From: an uncultured Clostridium sp.
GTDB lineage: Bacteria; Bacillota; Clostridia; Clostridiales; Clostridiaceae
Assembly: GCA_900548455.1 (NCBI GenBank)
Contig: URKQ01000028.1
Location: 1 to 48,511 of the forward strand
Direction: 5' to 3'
DNA: 48,511 nt
A model generated the notes under the pieces. That model did no database searches. It was given only the letters and a program-made list of their open reading frames with translations, and was not told the origin of the DNA. Below are positions 34,506-42,551 of the stretch, piece after piece (the stretch's first letter is position 1; each line of letters begins with the position of its first letter). A program made the position numbers and the translations under genes.

Positions 34506-36173
34506 TTAATATTTAAATTTTTCTATTTCATTTTTCATTTTTTTAGCCATAGTATCAAGTTCTTCGCAACTACTAACAATAACAGAAATTGTTGCTTGTT
34601 GCTCTTCTACAGATGCAGCAACTTCTTCAGTACTAGCAGCATTTTCTTCGGAAATAGCAGACGCATTATTAATAATGTCCATAAACTGCTCGTTCTTTAT
34701 GCTTATTTCATCTGAATAATTAGATACTACATCCAATACTTCACTGACTCCATCAATAGCATTTGCAATACCATCAAATTTTTCTGAAGTTTCATTTATT
34801 CTTTCATTTTGTACCTCAGAACTCTTTTTAACTTCCTTCATAGATATTACACCAATGTTAGTCATATCTCCTAATTCTTTTATAACTTTGCTTATTTCTT
34901 TAGTAAATTCACTTGATTGTTCTGCAAGCTTTCTTATTTCTTCTGCAACAACAGCAAAACCTCTACCGCTTTCTCCGGCTCTAGCAGCCTCGATTGCAGC
35001 ATTGAGAGCAAGTAAATTAGTTTGTTCAGAAATATTTTCAATCATTTTACTAGAAGTTTCTATTTGTTCTGCCCTCTCCCTAGTTGTAACGATAATATTA
35101 TTTACTTTATCCATTTCTTCATTATTATGTATGTTAGATTTAATTAAATTCTCAAGTGATATAATACCTTGATTTTTTAAATTTAAAACAAGTTGTGCTG
35201 AAGAATTTAATTTTTCAATACTAACTTTGTTTTCAGTAACTATATTACTTAAGGCCTCCATGTTTCTAATTCCATTTTCACTATCTTTTGCTTGATCTGT
35301 AGCGCCGGAAGCAATTTGTGTAACAGCATTACTTATTTCATCTGCAGTTGCAGAAGTTTGTCTTGTGTTAATAACAAGTTCTGAAACGGCTGCAGAAACA
35401 TTTTCTGCACTTTCATCTATTTGTTTAATTACTTCTACAAAATCTTTATGCATGTTATTTAAGGATTCAGCTATGGCTTTTATTTCAGTATACTTATTGT
35501 ATTCATTAATATCTACGTAATTTGTTAAGTCAGATGTTGCAAGGATATTGCAATGACCCACTAGTTTATTTAAAGGATTAAATATTTTTTTGCATAAAAC
35601 TTTCATTATAATAAAGAACACAACAATACCAAGGACAAAAGAAATACTTTGCGTTAGTGATAAACTTCTAGTAATAGTTTTTATATTGTTTTCATAAATA
35701 CCTAAATCAAAAACCCCATAAAATTCTCCATTTACATTAAGGGGAATTATTACATCATACACATTTCTTTTTAAATCTTTATCATAAAATATTTTTTTTA
35801 CAGGACTTTTACTTTCAAATGCTTCACTTATATTTTTATCATCGCTATAATTTTTGCCTATGTTTTCTGCTATAGAATTTGCTATCCCATTCATATTTTT
35901 ATCAACAATTACACCATATGCCATGTATTTATTTTGATTTATCTCTCGTTCCAAGATGTTTTGTAATTCACCTTTATTATTAATATTATTTCTAATATTT
36001 TCTGTTATTTCTTCCCCAAGTTCTAGGTAAACATCAAGCATTGTTTCAACTGAATTCTTTCTAACTGATATAATACTTACAATTGTGTTGATAATGCTGA
36101 TTAGTATAAATATACATATAGTTGTTGCCATAAGTATTGATATAATACTCCTACTCTTTTTTCTGTTTTTCAT
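34506..36173 (-). CDS. Methyl-accepting chemotaxis protein, single-Cache type (copy 1)
   Basis: This receptor has 555 residues: transmembrane helix about 12-35, a short extracellular single-Cache-like sensor (about 40-170; YMAYGVIVDKNMNGIANSI, KIFYDKDLKRNVYDVIIPL, NGEFYGVFDLGIYE), a second helix about 178-197, HAMP, and signalling domain with the tip ISEQTNLLALNAAIEAARAG and RGFAVVAEEIRKLAEQSSEF. It ends in KFKY. The start is ATG 36173, since GGAGGAAGAAAG (36185-36174) fits it and overlaps the codons of an upstream in-frame ATG at 36191. It is a close paralogue of the neighbouring receptor at 36414-38108, with near-identical domain lengths. The two are separated by a terminator, so each is its own unit. 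Confidence 0.95.
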   Translation of the reverse strand: MKNRKKSRSIISILMATTICIFILISIINTIVSIISVRKNSVETMLDVYLELGEEITENIRNNINNKGELQNILEREINQNKYMAYGVIVDKNMNGIANSIAENIGKNYSDDKNISEAFESKSPVKKIFYDKDLKRNVYDVIIPLNVNGEFYGVFDLGIYENNIKTITRSLSLTQSISFVLGIVVFFIIMKVLCKKIFNPLNKLVGHCNILATSDLTNYVDINEYNKYTEIKAIAESLNNMHKDFVEVIKQIDESAENVSAAVSELVINTRQTSATADEISNAVTQIASGATDQAKDSENGIRNMEALSNIVTENKVSIEKLNSSAQLVLNLKNQGIISLENLIKSNIHNNEEMDKVNNIIVTTRERAEQIETSSKMIENISEQTNLLALNAAIEAARAGESGRGFAVVAEEIRKLAEQSSEFTKEISKVIKELGDMTNIGVISMKEVKKSSEVQNERINETSEKFDGIANAIDGVSEVLDVVSNYSDEISIKNEQFMDIINNASAISEENAASTEEVAASVEEQQATISVIVSSCEELDTMAKKMKNEIEKFKY

Positions 36174-36364
36174 CTTTCTTCCTCCATTCATATAGTAGAC
36201 CCTATTTGATTTTCCTTCATAACCACCATATGATTACAAAAGAATAATTTTATTACATATATATTATCGTATTTATGTTGAAAAACTGTAATGTATGTGG
36301 TCTTTTACTTCATGCAACAATAAAATCTACTACTCCTGATGTTCATGATTAATTTTTATGGAAT

Positions 36365-36412
36365 AAAAAAAGTGACTAGATTGAGAATAACTTACAATCC
36401 AGTCACTTTTTC
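36365..36412 (-). terminator. Terminator of receptor copy 2
   Basis: AAAAAGTGACTAGATTG and CAATCCAGTCACTTTTT (36396-36412) form a 17-bp stem with one mismatch just after the stop at 36414; the minus-strand tail is T-rich. Confidence 0.9.
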
Positions 36413-36413
36413 T

Positions 36414-38108
36414 TTAATATTTAAATCGTTCTATTTTTGATTTCATATTAGAAGCTAAAGATTCTAATTCATTACAACTATTTGCCATAATCGCAATAGT
36501 TGCTTGTTGTTCTTCTACAGAAGCTGCTACTTCTTCAGTACTAGCAGCATTTTCTTCAGATACTGCAGATGAATTATTAATAATTTGAATGAATTCATCA
36601 TTTTTATTACTAATGTTATCTGATATTTTGGACACTTGTTCTAAAACCTTATTAACTTCATCTATAGATTTTGAAATTCCATCAAACTTATGAGAAGTTT
36701 TTTCAATTTCTAATTTCTGTTCATTAGATGACTTTTTAACTTCCTCCATAGATTCAACACCTACATTGGTTTTATGTGATAATTCACTAATAACACTGTT
36801 AATCTCTGCTGTAAATTCACTAGATTGTTCTGCCAATTTTCTAATTTCATCAGCTACGACAGCAAAACCTTTTCCACTATCCCCTGCTCTTGCTGCTTCA
36901 ATTGCAGCATTAAGAGCAAGTAAATTGGTTTGGGATGAAATACTTTCAATCATTTTACTAGAAGCTACTATTTTTTCAGCACTTTCTTTTGTAGTTGTTA
37001 TTATTTCATTTACTTTTTCCATTTCATCATTATTATTTCTATTTGCATCAATTAGTTTTTCAAGAGCTGCTAAGCCTTCATCTTTATATTTAATAACATT
37101 ATTAGTAGATTGATTTAGATTATTAATACTAATCTTGTTTTCAAATATAATACTACTTAATTCTTCTACACTTTTTATACCAATTTCACTATCTTTTGCT
37201 TGCTCTGTAGCACCTTCTGCTATTTCGCAAACAGCATTACTTATTTCATCAGCTGTAGCAGCAGTTTGATTAGAATTTAAAACCAATTCCTTAACTGCAG
37301 ATGATACATTTTCTGCACTTTCATCTATTTCCTTTATAACCGAAACAAAATCCTTTTGCATATTATCTAAAGCAGAAGCAATTTCATATACTTCTAAATT
37401 CTTTTCAAATTTATCTATTTCTAAATAGTTAGTGAAATCACCCTTTGATAGTATGTTACAATGTTCTGATAATTTATTAAGAGGATTAAATAGTTTTTTA
37501 CCTACAATGCCCATTATTATACCAAATATTAATATTCCTACAACCAAAGATAGGATTTGTTTTATAATTAAATCATTAATTATAGTCGATATTTTATTTT
37601 CGTATATTCCTACATCAAAAACTCCATAAAACTCTCCGTTTATAGTAACTGGAACCATAATATCATAAGTCCAAGTATTTATATCTTTATCGTAAAATAT
37701 TCCAGCACTTAGTTCTTTATTTTTCATTGCATATGTTATATTTTCATCACCTTTATAACTTCTTCCAATGTTGCTTTTAATTGAGTTAGCTACTCCTGTA
37801 TAATTATTATCTACTAAAAGACCAAAAGCCATGTATTTGTTTTCATTCATTTGATTTTCTAAAAAAGCTTGTACATTTTCTAATCCTATTTTTTCATTTT
37901 GAGACGAAGTAATTACTTCTTCAATTCTCTGTCCAAATTGAACACCCAGTTCTCCATAAGCATCTAGCATGGCATCTGTAGTTTTGCTTTTTACAGACAT
38001 AATACTTATCACAGTATTTATACAACTGATTGCAATAAAAATTGCAACACTAATTAAAATTATTGTTACTCTCAAAGTATGTTTCTTTTGTTTCTTCATG
38101 TTTCCCAT
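36414..38108 (-). CDS. Methyl-accepting chemotaxis protein, single-Cache type (copy 2)
   Basis: This 564-residue receptor starts MGNMKKQKKHTLRVTIILIS. The layout is the same as in copy 1: helix about 12-35, single-Cache-like sensor (YMAFGLLVDNNYTGVANSI, IFYDKDINTWTYDIMVPV, NGEFYGVFDVGIYE), second helix about 185-207, HAMP, and the signalling tip ISSQTNLLALNAAIEAARAG. The C-terminal 50 residues (ISEENAASTEEVAASVEEQ in copy 1; VSEENAAST... here) are almost identical in both, and both end in RFKY/KFKY. I start at ATG 38108 with GGGGGAAAAACTA upstream; 23 further codons are open before it but lack a ribosome site. The gene pair arose by tandem duplication; sensors have diverged more than the signalling parts, so ligands probably differ. 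Confidence 0.95.
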   Translation of the reverse strand: MGNMKKQKKHTLRVTIILISVAIFIAISCINTVISIMSVKSKTTDAMLDAYGELGVQFGQRIEEVITSSQNEKIGLENVQAFLENQMNENKYMAFGLLVDNNYTGVANSIKSNIGRSYKGDENITYAMKNKELSAGIFYDKDINTWTYDIMVPVTINGEFYGVFDVGIYENKISTIINDLIIKQILSLVVGILIFGIIMGIVGKKLFNPLNKLSEHCNILSKGDFTNYLEIDKFEKNLEVYEIASALDNMQKDFVSVIKEIDESAENVSSAVKELVLNSNQTAATADEISNAVCEIAEGATEQAKDSEIGIKSVEELSSIIFENKISINNLNQSTNNVIKYKDEGLAALEKLIDANRNNNDEMEKVNEIITTTKESAEKIVASSKMIESISSQTNLLALNAAIEAARAGDSGKGFAVVADEIRKLAEQSSEFTAEINSVISELSHKTNVGVESMEEVKKSSNEQKLEIEKTSHKFDGISKSIDEVNKVLEQVSKISDNISNKNDEFIQIINNSSAVSEENAASTEEVAASVEEQQATIAIMANSCNELESLASNMKSKIERFKY

Positions 38109-38203
38109 TAGTTTTTCCCCCAGTAATTTTTTTGTATTTTTATTATACAATAAATATTTAGATAATACAATTTCCAAATATTATTGCATTTTTGTTTTTT
38201 ATA

Positions 38204-38250
38204 TTAAAAAAAGGCTAAGATTGAGGAGGAAATAAACCAGATCTTAGCCT
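38204..38250 (-). terminator. Second minus-strand terminator upstream of receptor copy 2
   Basis: AGGCTAAGAT (38212-38221) and ATCTTAGCCT (38241-38250) form a perfect 10-bp stem followed on the minus strand by TTTTTTAATA. It lies between the riboswitch transcript and the receptor gene and isolates the two. Confidence 0.8.
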
Positions 38251-38340
38251 ATATATATATTAACATGACTCTTTGGGGATTCGAGTTCATGCTAAAAGCT
38301 ATTTTAAAATATTATATTAAATTCATCAAACAGAAGGATT

Positions 38341-38382
38341 TAATAAAAAAATCCACATTGAACTTTCTTGTTCAATGTGGAT
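38341..38382 (-). terminator. Strong intrinsic terminator of the riboswitch transcript
   Basis: ATCCACATTGAAC (38351-38363 as read on the plus strand) and GTTCAATGTGGAT (38370-38382) form a perfect 13-bp stem with a 6-base loop, followed on the minus strand by TTTTTTATTA. Confidence 0.92.
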
Positions 38383-38479
38383 GTAAAATCATAACAACAG
38401 CTAATTTGCATATTTATTAAAAAATTCAAACGCAAAAAAGCATAAAAAATCCTTATATCTCTTGAACTCGAAGAGCTAA

Positions 38480-38678
38480 TTATATTACCAATTACGTAAA
38501 TGTATTCTGACTTAAACTTCATAGCTATGTTTTTCGCCTTCCCAAAATTAATTCCAGTGGCTAAGCAATTCATCTTGCTAATGAAAAACCGCTCAGTTAT
38601 TACAGCAGCGTTCCTGTGTGGGAATTACACCCATCTTCCTATAGATAATCTATAATATTTACATAATTATATTTAATT
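38480..38678 (-). promoter_or_regulatory. Cobalamin (B12) riboswitch
   Basis: On the minus strand the conserved elements of the family appear in order: GGGTGTAATTCCC (38632-38620), CGCTGCTGTAA (38610-38600), AGCCACTGG (38562-38554), GGGAAGGCG (38543-38535), and a B12-box-like AAGTCAGAATAC (38513-38502). Spacing between them fits a full-size aptamer. The exact ends, set by the P1 stem, are estimated. It has its own promoter but no gene directly after it. Confidence 0.85.
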
Positions 38679-38684
38679 TCTTTT

Positions 38685-38713
38685 AGTGTATCATATTAAC
38701 ATATAAGAAGCAA
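38685..38713 (-). promoter_or_regulatory. Promoter of the riboswitch transcript
   Basis: On the minus strand TTGCTT (38713-38708) and TACACT (38690-38685) are spaced by exactly 17 bp, with an extended -10 TG (TGATACACT). Transcription would start near 38678, just upstream of the aptamer. Confidence 0.65.
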
Positions 38714-38874
38714 GTTGTAATTTAATTCTCTTTTTTTATGTGTTTTGAATGTGTAATTATTTTATTTATGTTTTTTACTAATGTCAATTATGACAATTAT
38801 ATAAATGACTATTATTCGCTGTGCTGATATTACAACATTTTGAAACTGAAAACTTGTATGCTTTCCTATACATT

Positions 38875-38918
38875 AAAAAAGAAGTCACCGTAAAATAAAT
38901 TACAATGACTCCTTTTTT
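38875..38918 (-). terminator. Terminator of the five-gene ATPase/protease cluster
   Basis: AAAAAAGAAGTCA (38875-38887) pairs with TGACTCCTTTTTT (38906-38918) with one mismatch, right after the stop of the last gene; minus-strand T-tail present. Confidence 0.8.
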
Positions 38919-38925
38919 AGTTATA

Positions 38926-39429
38926 TTATTTTCTTGGTAGACCTTTTTTTAAATTCATAATAGCTCTTTTAGGATTATTTCTTAAATATATTAAGTAATT
39001 ATATGCTCCTATTGGTTCAAGATAAGTTGATTCATAAAGTTGTCTTGCCGTATACCCCTCTACACTCAATGAATCCTCTGGAAATTCTTCATTTAAAACA
39101 TAATTATAAAATGATTTAAATATATCTGGATGATTTAAAAGTTTATTTCTAGCAAAATCAATTTCCTCAACCTCATACTTTAACACATAAGCTAAATACT
39201 CATCCACAGCTTTAACTTCTAATTGATTTAAATTGCACTTTCCTTCTCTAGAATATTTATTTAATATGTCTTCTAATGTAACTTTCCCATCTAAAATTAG
39301 ATTGGATTCCTCATTACTTATTTTTAAATCATAATATGTATTTGATCCATCAACGTCTTTAAATCTAAGATAGTCATTTTCATACTTTTCAATAAGTTTA
39401 ATTCTTTCATCTTCTTTTAAAATTTTCAT
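38926..39429 (-). CDS. Hypothetical protein, last gene of the HerA/zincin cluster
   Basis: This soluble, charged protein of 167 residues has no assigned family. Predicted mostly helical after residue 40. Its last 50 residues (GYTARQLYESTYLEPIGAYN, YLIYLRNNPKRAIMNLKKG) look like a compact helical module that I have the impression of having met at the end of other uncharacterised Firmicutes proteins. It starts at ATG 39429 behind a perfect ribosome site (AGGAGGAAAAA); eight open codons upstream were rejected. It follows the zincin-domain gene by 76 bp on the same strand and ends at a terminator. Possible roles are an immunity or accessory protein for the zincin protein, but this rests only on position. 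Confidence 0.72.
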   Translation of the reverse strand: MKILKEDERIKLIEKYENDYLRFKDVDGSNTYYDLKISNEESNLILDGKVTLEDILNKYSREGKCNLNQLEVKAVDEYLAYVLKYEVEEIDFARNKLLNHPDIFKSFYNYVLNEEFPEDSLSVEGYTARQLYESTYLEPIGAYNYLIYLRNNPKRAIMNLKKGLPRK

Positions 39430-39505
39430 TTTTTCCTCCTGTGACCTCTTCAATCTTTATATTAACAATACATCCTTCATTATTCAATATTTAATATATG
39501 TTTAT

Positions 39506-40714
39506 TTATCCATTAATTCTATCAGTAACACTCTCTCCATAATTTCTAGCATCAACTTCAAGTAGCTGATTTTCATACTCCTCATAATCTTTTTCAGGTG
39601 AAATGTAATGCAAAAAGTTTTCTCTAAATTCATAGTCTAATTCATCTTTAGGATTTGATGCTCTTTCATATTGCTCGCAATGTTTTAATTCATGAGCAAT
39701 TGTATCCGCTGCTTCAAATGCATCATCTAAGTAATTCTCATTGACAAACACTTCATTAACATTTCCGTTATAATATCCATAGCTTCCATCATCTTCGGTA
39801 TAAAAATGAACATCTGGAGCTTCTTTAATATTTAAATCCTTTATGACAGAATCCTTTAAATCACAGATTGCTAATTTCTTCTCATCTAACCCAAGCTTGT
39901 CCCAATTGCTTTCTTCAAAAGGGATTACAGCCTCATCTAAACTTTTTATATCCTTAACTTCATTAGTTAAATCATTTATTACTTGCTCATCTTCTTGCAC
40001 ATCAGTAATTTCTATTTCATCATCATCAAACACAAATATTATATCATCCTTGATTTCATCACTTTCTACTTTTCCCTCACCATTACTTTCTTCTTCAGAT
40101 GGTATACTTAAGTCAAATTCTACATCTTCAAGGTCTGAAAATAAATCATCTTCAACTTTACATTCATCATTTTCTTCTTCAAAACCTTCCGTTAGATCAA
40201 ATTCTATATTTTCAAATTCAGCAAATAAATCCTCTGTTTCCATTTTAGAATCCGTTTCTTCTTGGAAACTTTCTTCAGTGTCTTCAAAGGTAAATTCCAT
40301 ATCACTATCATCAATATAAAATTCTTGACCATCATCAAAAGTAAAGTTTATTTCATTTATATCTTTATTTGAATCTAAGTTGTTACCTTCGCCATTTAGT
40401 TTCTTTTCTTCACTATCATTTGCAGCTCTTTCACTAGGTAGAAGTCTATCATAATCTGGCGATGACTTTCTTTCCTCTATCTGATTTAATCTTTTTTCTA
40501 AATCTTCCCTTGATTCCTTTGGTTCTTCTAAATTTTTTTTTTCTAAAGAATCCTCTCCTCTATTTTCATATTCCTTAGTTTTGCACTCATATGGATCCTT
40601 AGATTGAAAACTCTTTTCCATATTACTAATTCTATTTTCAATTTCTTTATCATTTTCCAACTTATTATCTTGTTCAACGTTTCTCTCGACTTCTCTATTA
40701 TTTTCTAAACCCAT
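39506..40714 (-). CDS. Acidic protein with C-terminal HExxH zincin domain (putative effector)
   Basis: This 402-residue protein has no signal peptide or membrane helix. Residues 1-120 are polar and Glu/Lys/Asn-rich. Residues about 120-245 are extremely acidic and contain a tandem repeat: DLFAEFENIEFDL (162 on) and DLFSDLEDVEFDL (190 on), about 28 residues apart. The C-terminal 140 residues form a compact domain with VHFYTEDDGSYGYY, the zinc-binding HELKH (341-345), and a downstream Glu in LLEVDARNYGE that would be the third ligand. The arrangement HExxH...NQxxEVDAR resembles metallopeptidase domains used as toxins in Firmicutes polymorphic-toxin systems; the resemblance is from memory and not from a search. 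The gene starts 14 bp after the BIG2 gene (GGGGATGAGG ribosome site) and is probably cotranscribed. Confidence 0.75.
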   Translation of the reverse strand: MGLENNREVERNVEQDNKLENDKEIENRISNMEKSFQSKDPYECKTKEYENRGEDSLEKKNLEEPKESREDLEKRLNQIEERKSSPDYDRLLPSERAANDSEEKKLNGEGNNLDSNKDINEINFTFDDGQEFYIDDSDMEFTFEDTEESFQEETDSKMETEDLFAEFENIEFDLTEGFEEENDECKVEDDLFSDLEDVEFDLSIPSEEESNGEGKVESDEIKDDIIFVFDDDEIEITDVQEDEQVINDLTNEVKDIKSLDEAVIPFEESNWDKLGLDEKKLAICDLKDSVIKDLNIKEAPDVHFYTEDDGSYGYYNGNVNEVFVNENYLDDAFEAADTIAHELKHCEQYERASNPKDELDYEFRENFLHYISPEKDYEEYENQLLEVDARNYGESVTDRING

Positions 40715-40728
40715 AAAACCTCATCCCC

Positions 40729-42495
40729 TTATAAAAATATGTCAACAATATTAATTAATGCAAATATGAATGAAATTACATTTAGTATAATAAATAAAGT
40801 TGCTGTTCCTTTATCCTTTTTATTTCTTTTAATTGCTAATATACCAAAAACACATCCTATAATAGGCACTATTTTATTAATTCCTTTAAAGGGTAATAAA
40901 ATTAGCGATAAAACAAATAGCAGAATTGAAATCGTAAGTGACGTATTTCTATAATCATTTTTCTCAAAAGTACTAGATACCTTTATCTCACAAGAATTTC
41001 TAACACTTCTATCTGGTGTAACAAAAGAAATTACTGCACTTCCTATACCCGTAGCTTTTATAACTCCATCTTTATAAATAGCTACATTTTCATCACTAGT
41101 TTCACATATGATTTCATTATTAATAACATCTTTAGGTGTATATTCCATATTTAAATTAGTAGTCTCACCTATGTATAAATGAGTGCTTGTCTTAGATAAA
41201 ATTATATTAGATATTTTAGATTTAACGCTTACAAGGCATGAAGCTGAAATTTCTTCTGCGGATATACTTATATAACAACTACCTGGTCCAACACCAACTA
41301 CGTTACCCTCTTTATCAACTGTAGCAACTTTACTATCGGTGGTTGTCCAATGTAAACTTTCTTGATTATCTGCATTTTCAGGATAAAATCTATAATCCAC
41401 TTTTTTAACATCACCAACTGAAAATACTATTGTTTTTGGTTCTACGTCTACATTAGAAATTTTGTTTCTCTTAAATACATTAACATGGAACTTTGAAGTG
41501 GGCTCTAAACTTCCTTGAACATATACTTCTACGTCTACGTGACCGCATCCAATAGCCAAAATGTTTTTCCCATCACAATTAACTACTCTTTCATTACTAA
41601 GTTTAAAATTTAACTTTGGAATTTCAGCGTTTTCAGGAAAACTTTTTATTTTTAATGGACAAAAAGTATTAATTTCCATAGATTCAATACTACTAACTGT
41701 AATAAAAGGTTCTACACTTTTTAAAAGCTTTATATCATCTTCTAAAATTGGTGCTACATCTAAAACTTTCTCACCTACTTGATTCAATAGATTAACAAAG
41801 TAAGGTGTAAGATATCTAAATTCTATAAGCTCCATAATCATTTCATTAACATCATGGTAGTCACATTGACATATAAAATTATTATTAATCTTGGTAACCT
41901 TTGATCCACCATTTAAAACTATAATAAATAAATTCAAATTTTCTCTTTTTATGTCACTATATAAATTTTGTGCCTCATCATCACTTGTAACCATTACAAA
42001 ATTAATTTCATTAGATCTATTCAACAACTTTTCTTTGCTATATAAATCCGTACTTATATTCAAATTATACAAAGAAAATTCTTTATAATTTTCATCGATA
42101 ACATTGCTTTTTAAATTGTCATATGTAAATAAATTTACATTAATTTGGTCTTCAATGAAATCCACGTTGCTTATTTTAGATATTTCTTTGAGCTTTAATA
42201 TTCTAGTTGAAAGTGGCATATCTATAGTTAAGTTATCATGAGATACTTCAACACAATCATCACATTCCTCAGACAATCCTTGCAATATATTAGCTTCAAT
42301 CTGTCTAGATACAATTGAAACTGAAAACTCATCATTTAATTCTCTTGAAAGTGCATCTAATACTTTGTCGCACCAAGTATAAAAGGGCTCCTTTAAATAT
42401 TTAGATAGTTCACTATAAGGTGATATTGGACTACCGTTTATATTTACCCTTGTTTCTAATTTAAAAGGATTTATAACAACCTCTATTTTGTTCAT
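40729..42495 (-). CDS. BIG2-domain protein with C-terminal membrane helices
   Basis: This protein has 588 residues. There is no N-terminal signal peptide. The N-terminal 250 residues (INPFKLETRVNINGSPIS, FYTWCDKVLDALSRELND) are an unassigned soluble region. Two bacterial Ig-like BIG2 repeats follow: about 370-450 (VEPKTIVFSVGD..., WTTTDSKVATVDKEGNVVGV) and about 452-515 (LSKTSTHLYIGETT, TSDENVAIYKDGVIKATG). The last 75 residues contain two or three membrane helices with a Lys-rich loop (AIKRNKKDKGT). BIG2 repeats normally lie outside the cell, so the topology is odd unless an internal segment inserts. GTG 42498 and ATG 42495 are both possible starts; AAAGGAG fits the ATG slightly better. It lies between the ATPase and the zincin gene, which suggests a structural or scaffold role in one system. 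Confidence 0.82.
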   Translation of the reverse strand: MNKIEVVINPFKLETRVNINGSPISPYSELSKYLKEPFYTWCDKVLDALSRELNDEFSVSIVSRQIEANILQGLSEECDDCVEVSHDNLTIDMPLSTRILKLKEISKISNVDFIEDQINVNLFTYDNLKSNVIDENYKEFSLYNLNISTDLYSKEKLLNRSNEINFVMVTSDDEAQNLYSDIKRENLNLFIIVLNGGSKVTKINNNFICQCDYHDVNEMIMELIEFRYLTPYFVNLLNQVGEKVLDVAPILEDDIKLLKSVEPFITVSSIESMEINTFCPLKIKSFPENAEIPKLNFKLSNERVVNCDGKNILAIGCGHVDVEVYVQGSLEPTSKFHVNVFKRNKISNVDVEPKTIVFSVGDVKKVDYRFYPENADNQESLHWTTTDSKVATVDKEGNVVGVGPGSCYISISAEEISASCLVSVKSKISNIILSKTSTHLYIGETTNLNMEYTPKDVINNEIICETSDENVAIYKDGVIKATGIGSAVISFVTPDRSVRNSCEIKVSSTFEKNDYRNTSLTISILLFVLSLILLPFKGINKIVPIIGCVFGILAIKRNKKDKGTATLFIILNVISFIFALINIVDIFL

Positions 42496-42525
42496 CACTT
42501 TTTCTCCTTTACATATTATTTAAAA

Positions 42526-42551
42526 GACTCTGTTCGACTTTACTACAGAAC
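42526..42551. repeat. Short palindromic repeat sharing the MITE end
   Basis: GACTCTGTTCGACTTTACTACAGAAC at this place is one base longer than I quote in pieces: CTCTGT (42528-42533) and ACAGA (42546-42550) are inverted, and TTTACTACAGAAC (42539-42551) is identical to the right end of the element at 5581-5747. It lies directly after the TAG stop of the HerA-type ATPase gene and may be a solo end or excision scar. Confidence 0.35.

Larger units (their letters stand above)
38341..38678 (-). ncRNA. Orphan riboswitch-controlled transcript without a reading frame
   Basis: The transcript starts near 38678 and ends at the terminator 38341-38382. The first 200 bases are a cobalamin riboswitch; the next 100 contain no credible open frame (a 77-codon frame overlaps the aptamer and has no ribosome site). 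It is therefore probably a small RNA whose length depends on B12, as known for the EutX and Rli55 RNAs of Enterococcus and Listeria. It contains TTCGAGTTCA (38475-38466), which is perfectly complementary to TGAACTCGAA near 38290-38281, beyond the terminator. Confidence 0.5.

Noticed and set aside
34855..35172. Plus-strand Ala/Leu/Ser-rich frames opposite the receptor genes (also 36766-37113, 31308-31577)
   Set aside because: Shadows of the conserved chemotaxis signalling hairpin; the same antisense pattern recurs in every receptor gene.
38281..38310. tRNA-like T-loop sequence (GAACTCGAATCCCC) on the minus strand
   Set aside because: No matching acceptor, D or anticodon arms nearby and the T-stem does not pair; the bases are better explained by complementarity with the upstream GAGTTC segment.
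38351..38382. ANTAR-type hexaloop in the riboswitch terminator
   Set aside because: The 6-base loop is AAGAAA; the A1/G4 pattern expected for ANTAR targets is not met, and no second hairpin of that type is found.
38340..38573. Minus-strand frame of 77 codons behind the riboswitch
   Set aside because: It begins inside the aptamer, has no ribosome binding site, runs through conserved riboswitch elements and ends in the terminator; its product matches nothing and is low-complexity in places.
39843..40319. Plus-strand Ser-rich frame of 158 codons
   Set aside because: It is the mirror of the Asp/Glu-rich codons of the acidic zincin protein (GAA/GAT read backwards gives TTC/ATC and Ser codons); no start signals.
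42526..42551. Full transposable element after the ATPase gene
   Set aside because: Only 26 bases are present; too short for an element, so listed as a repeat or scar.
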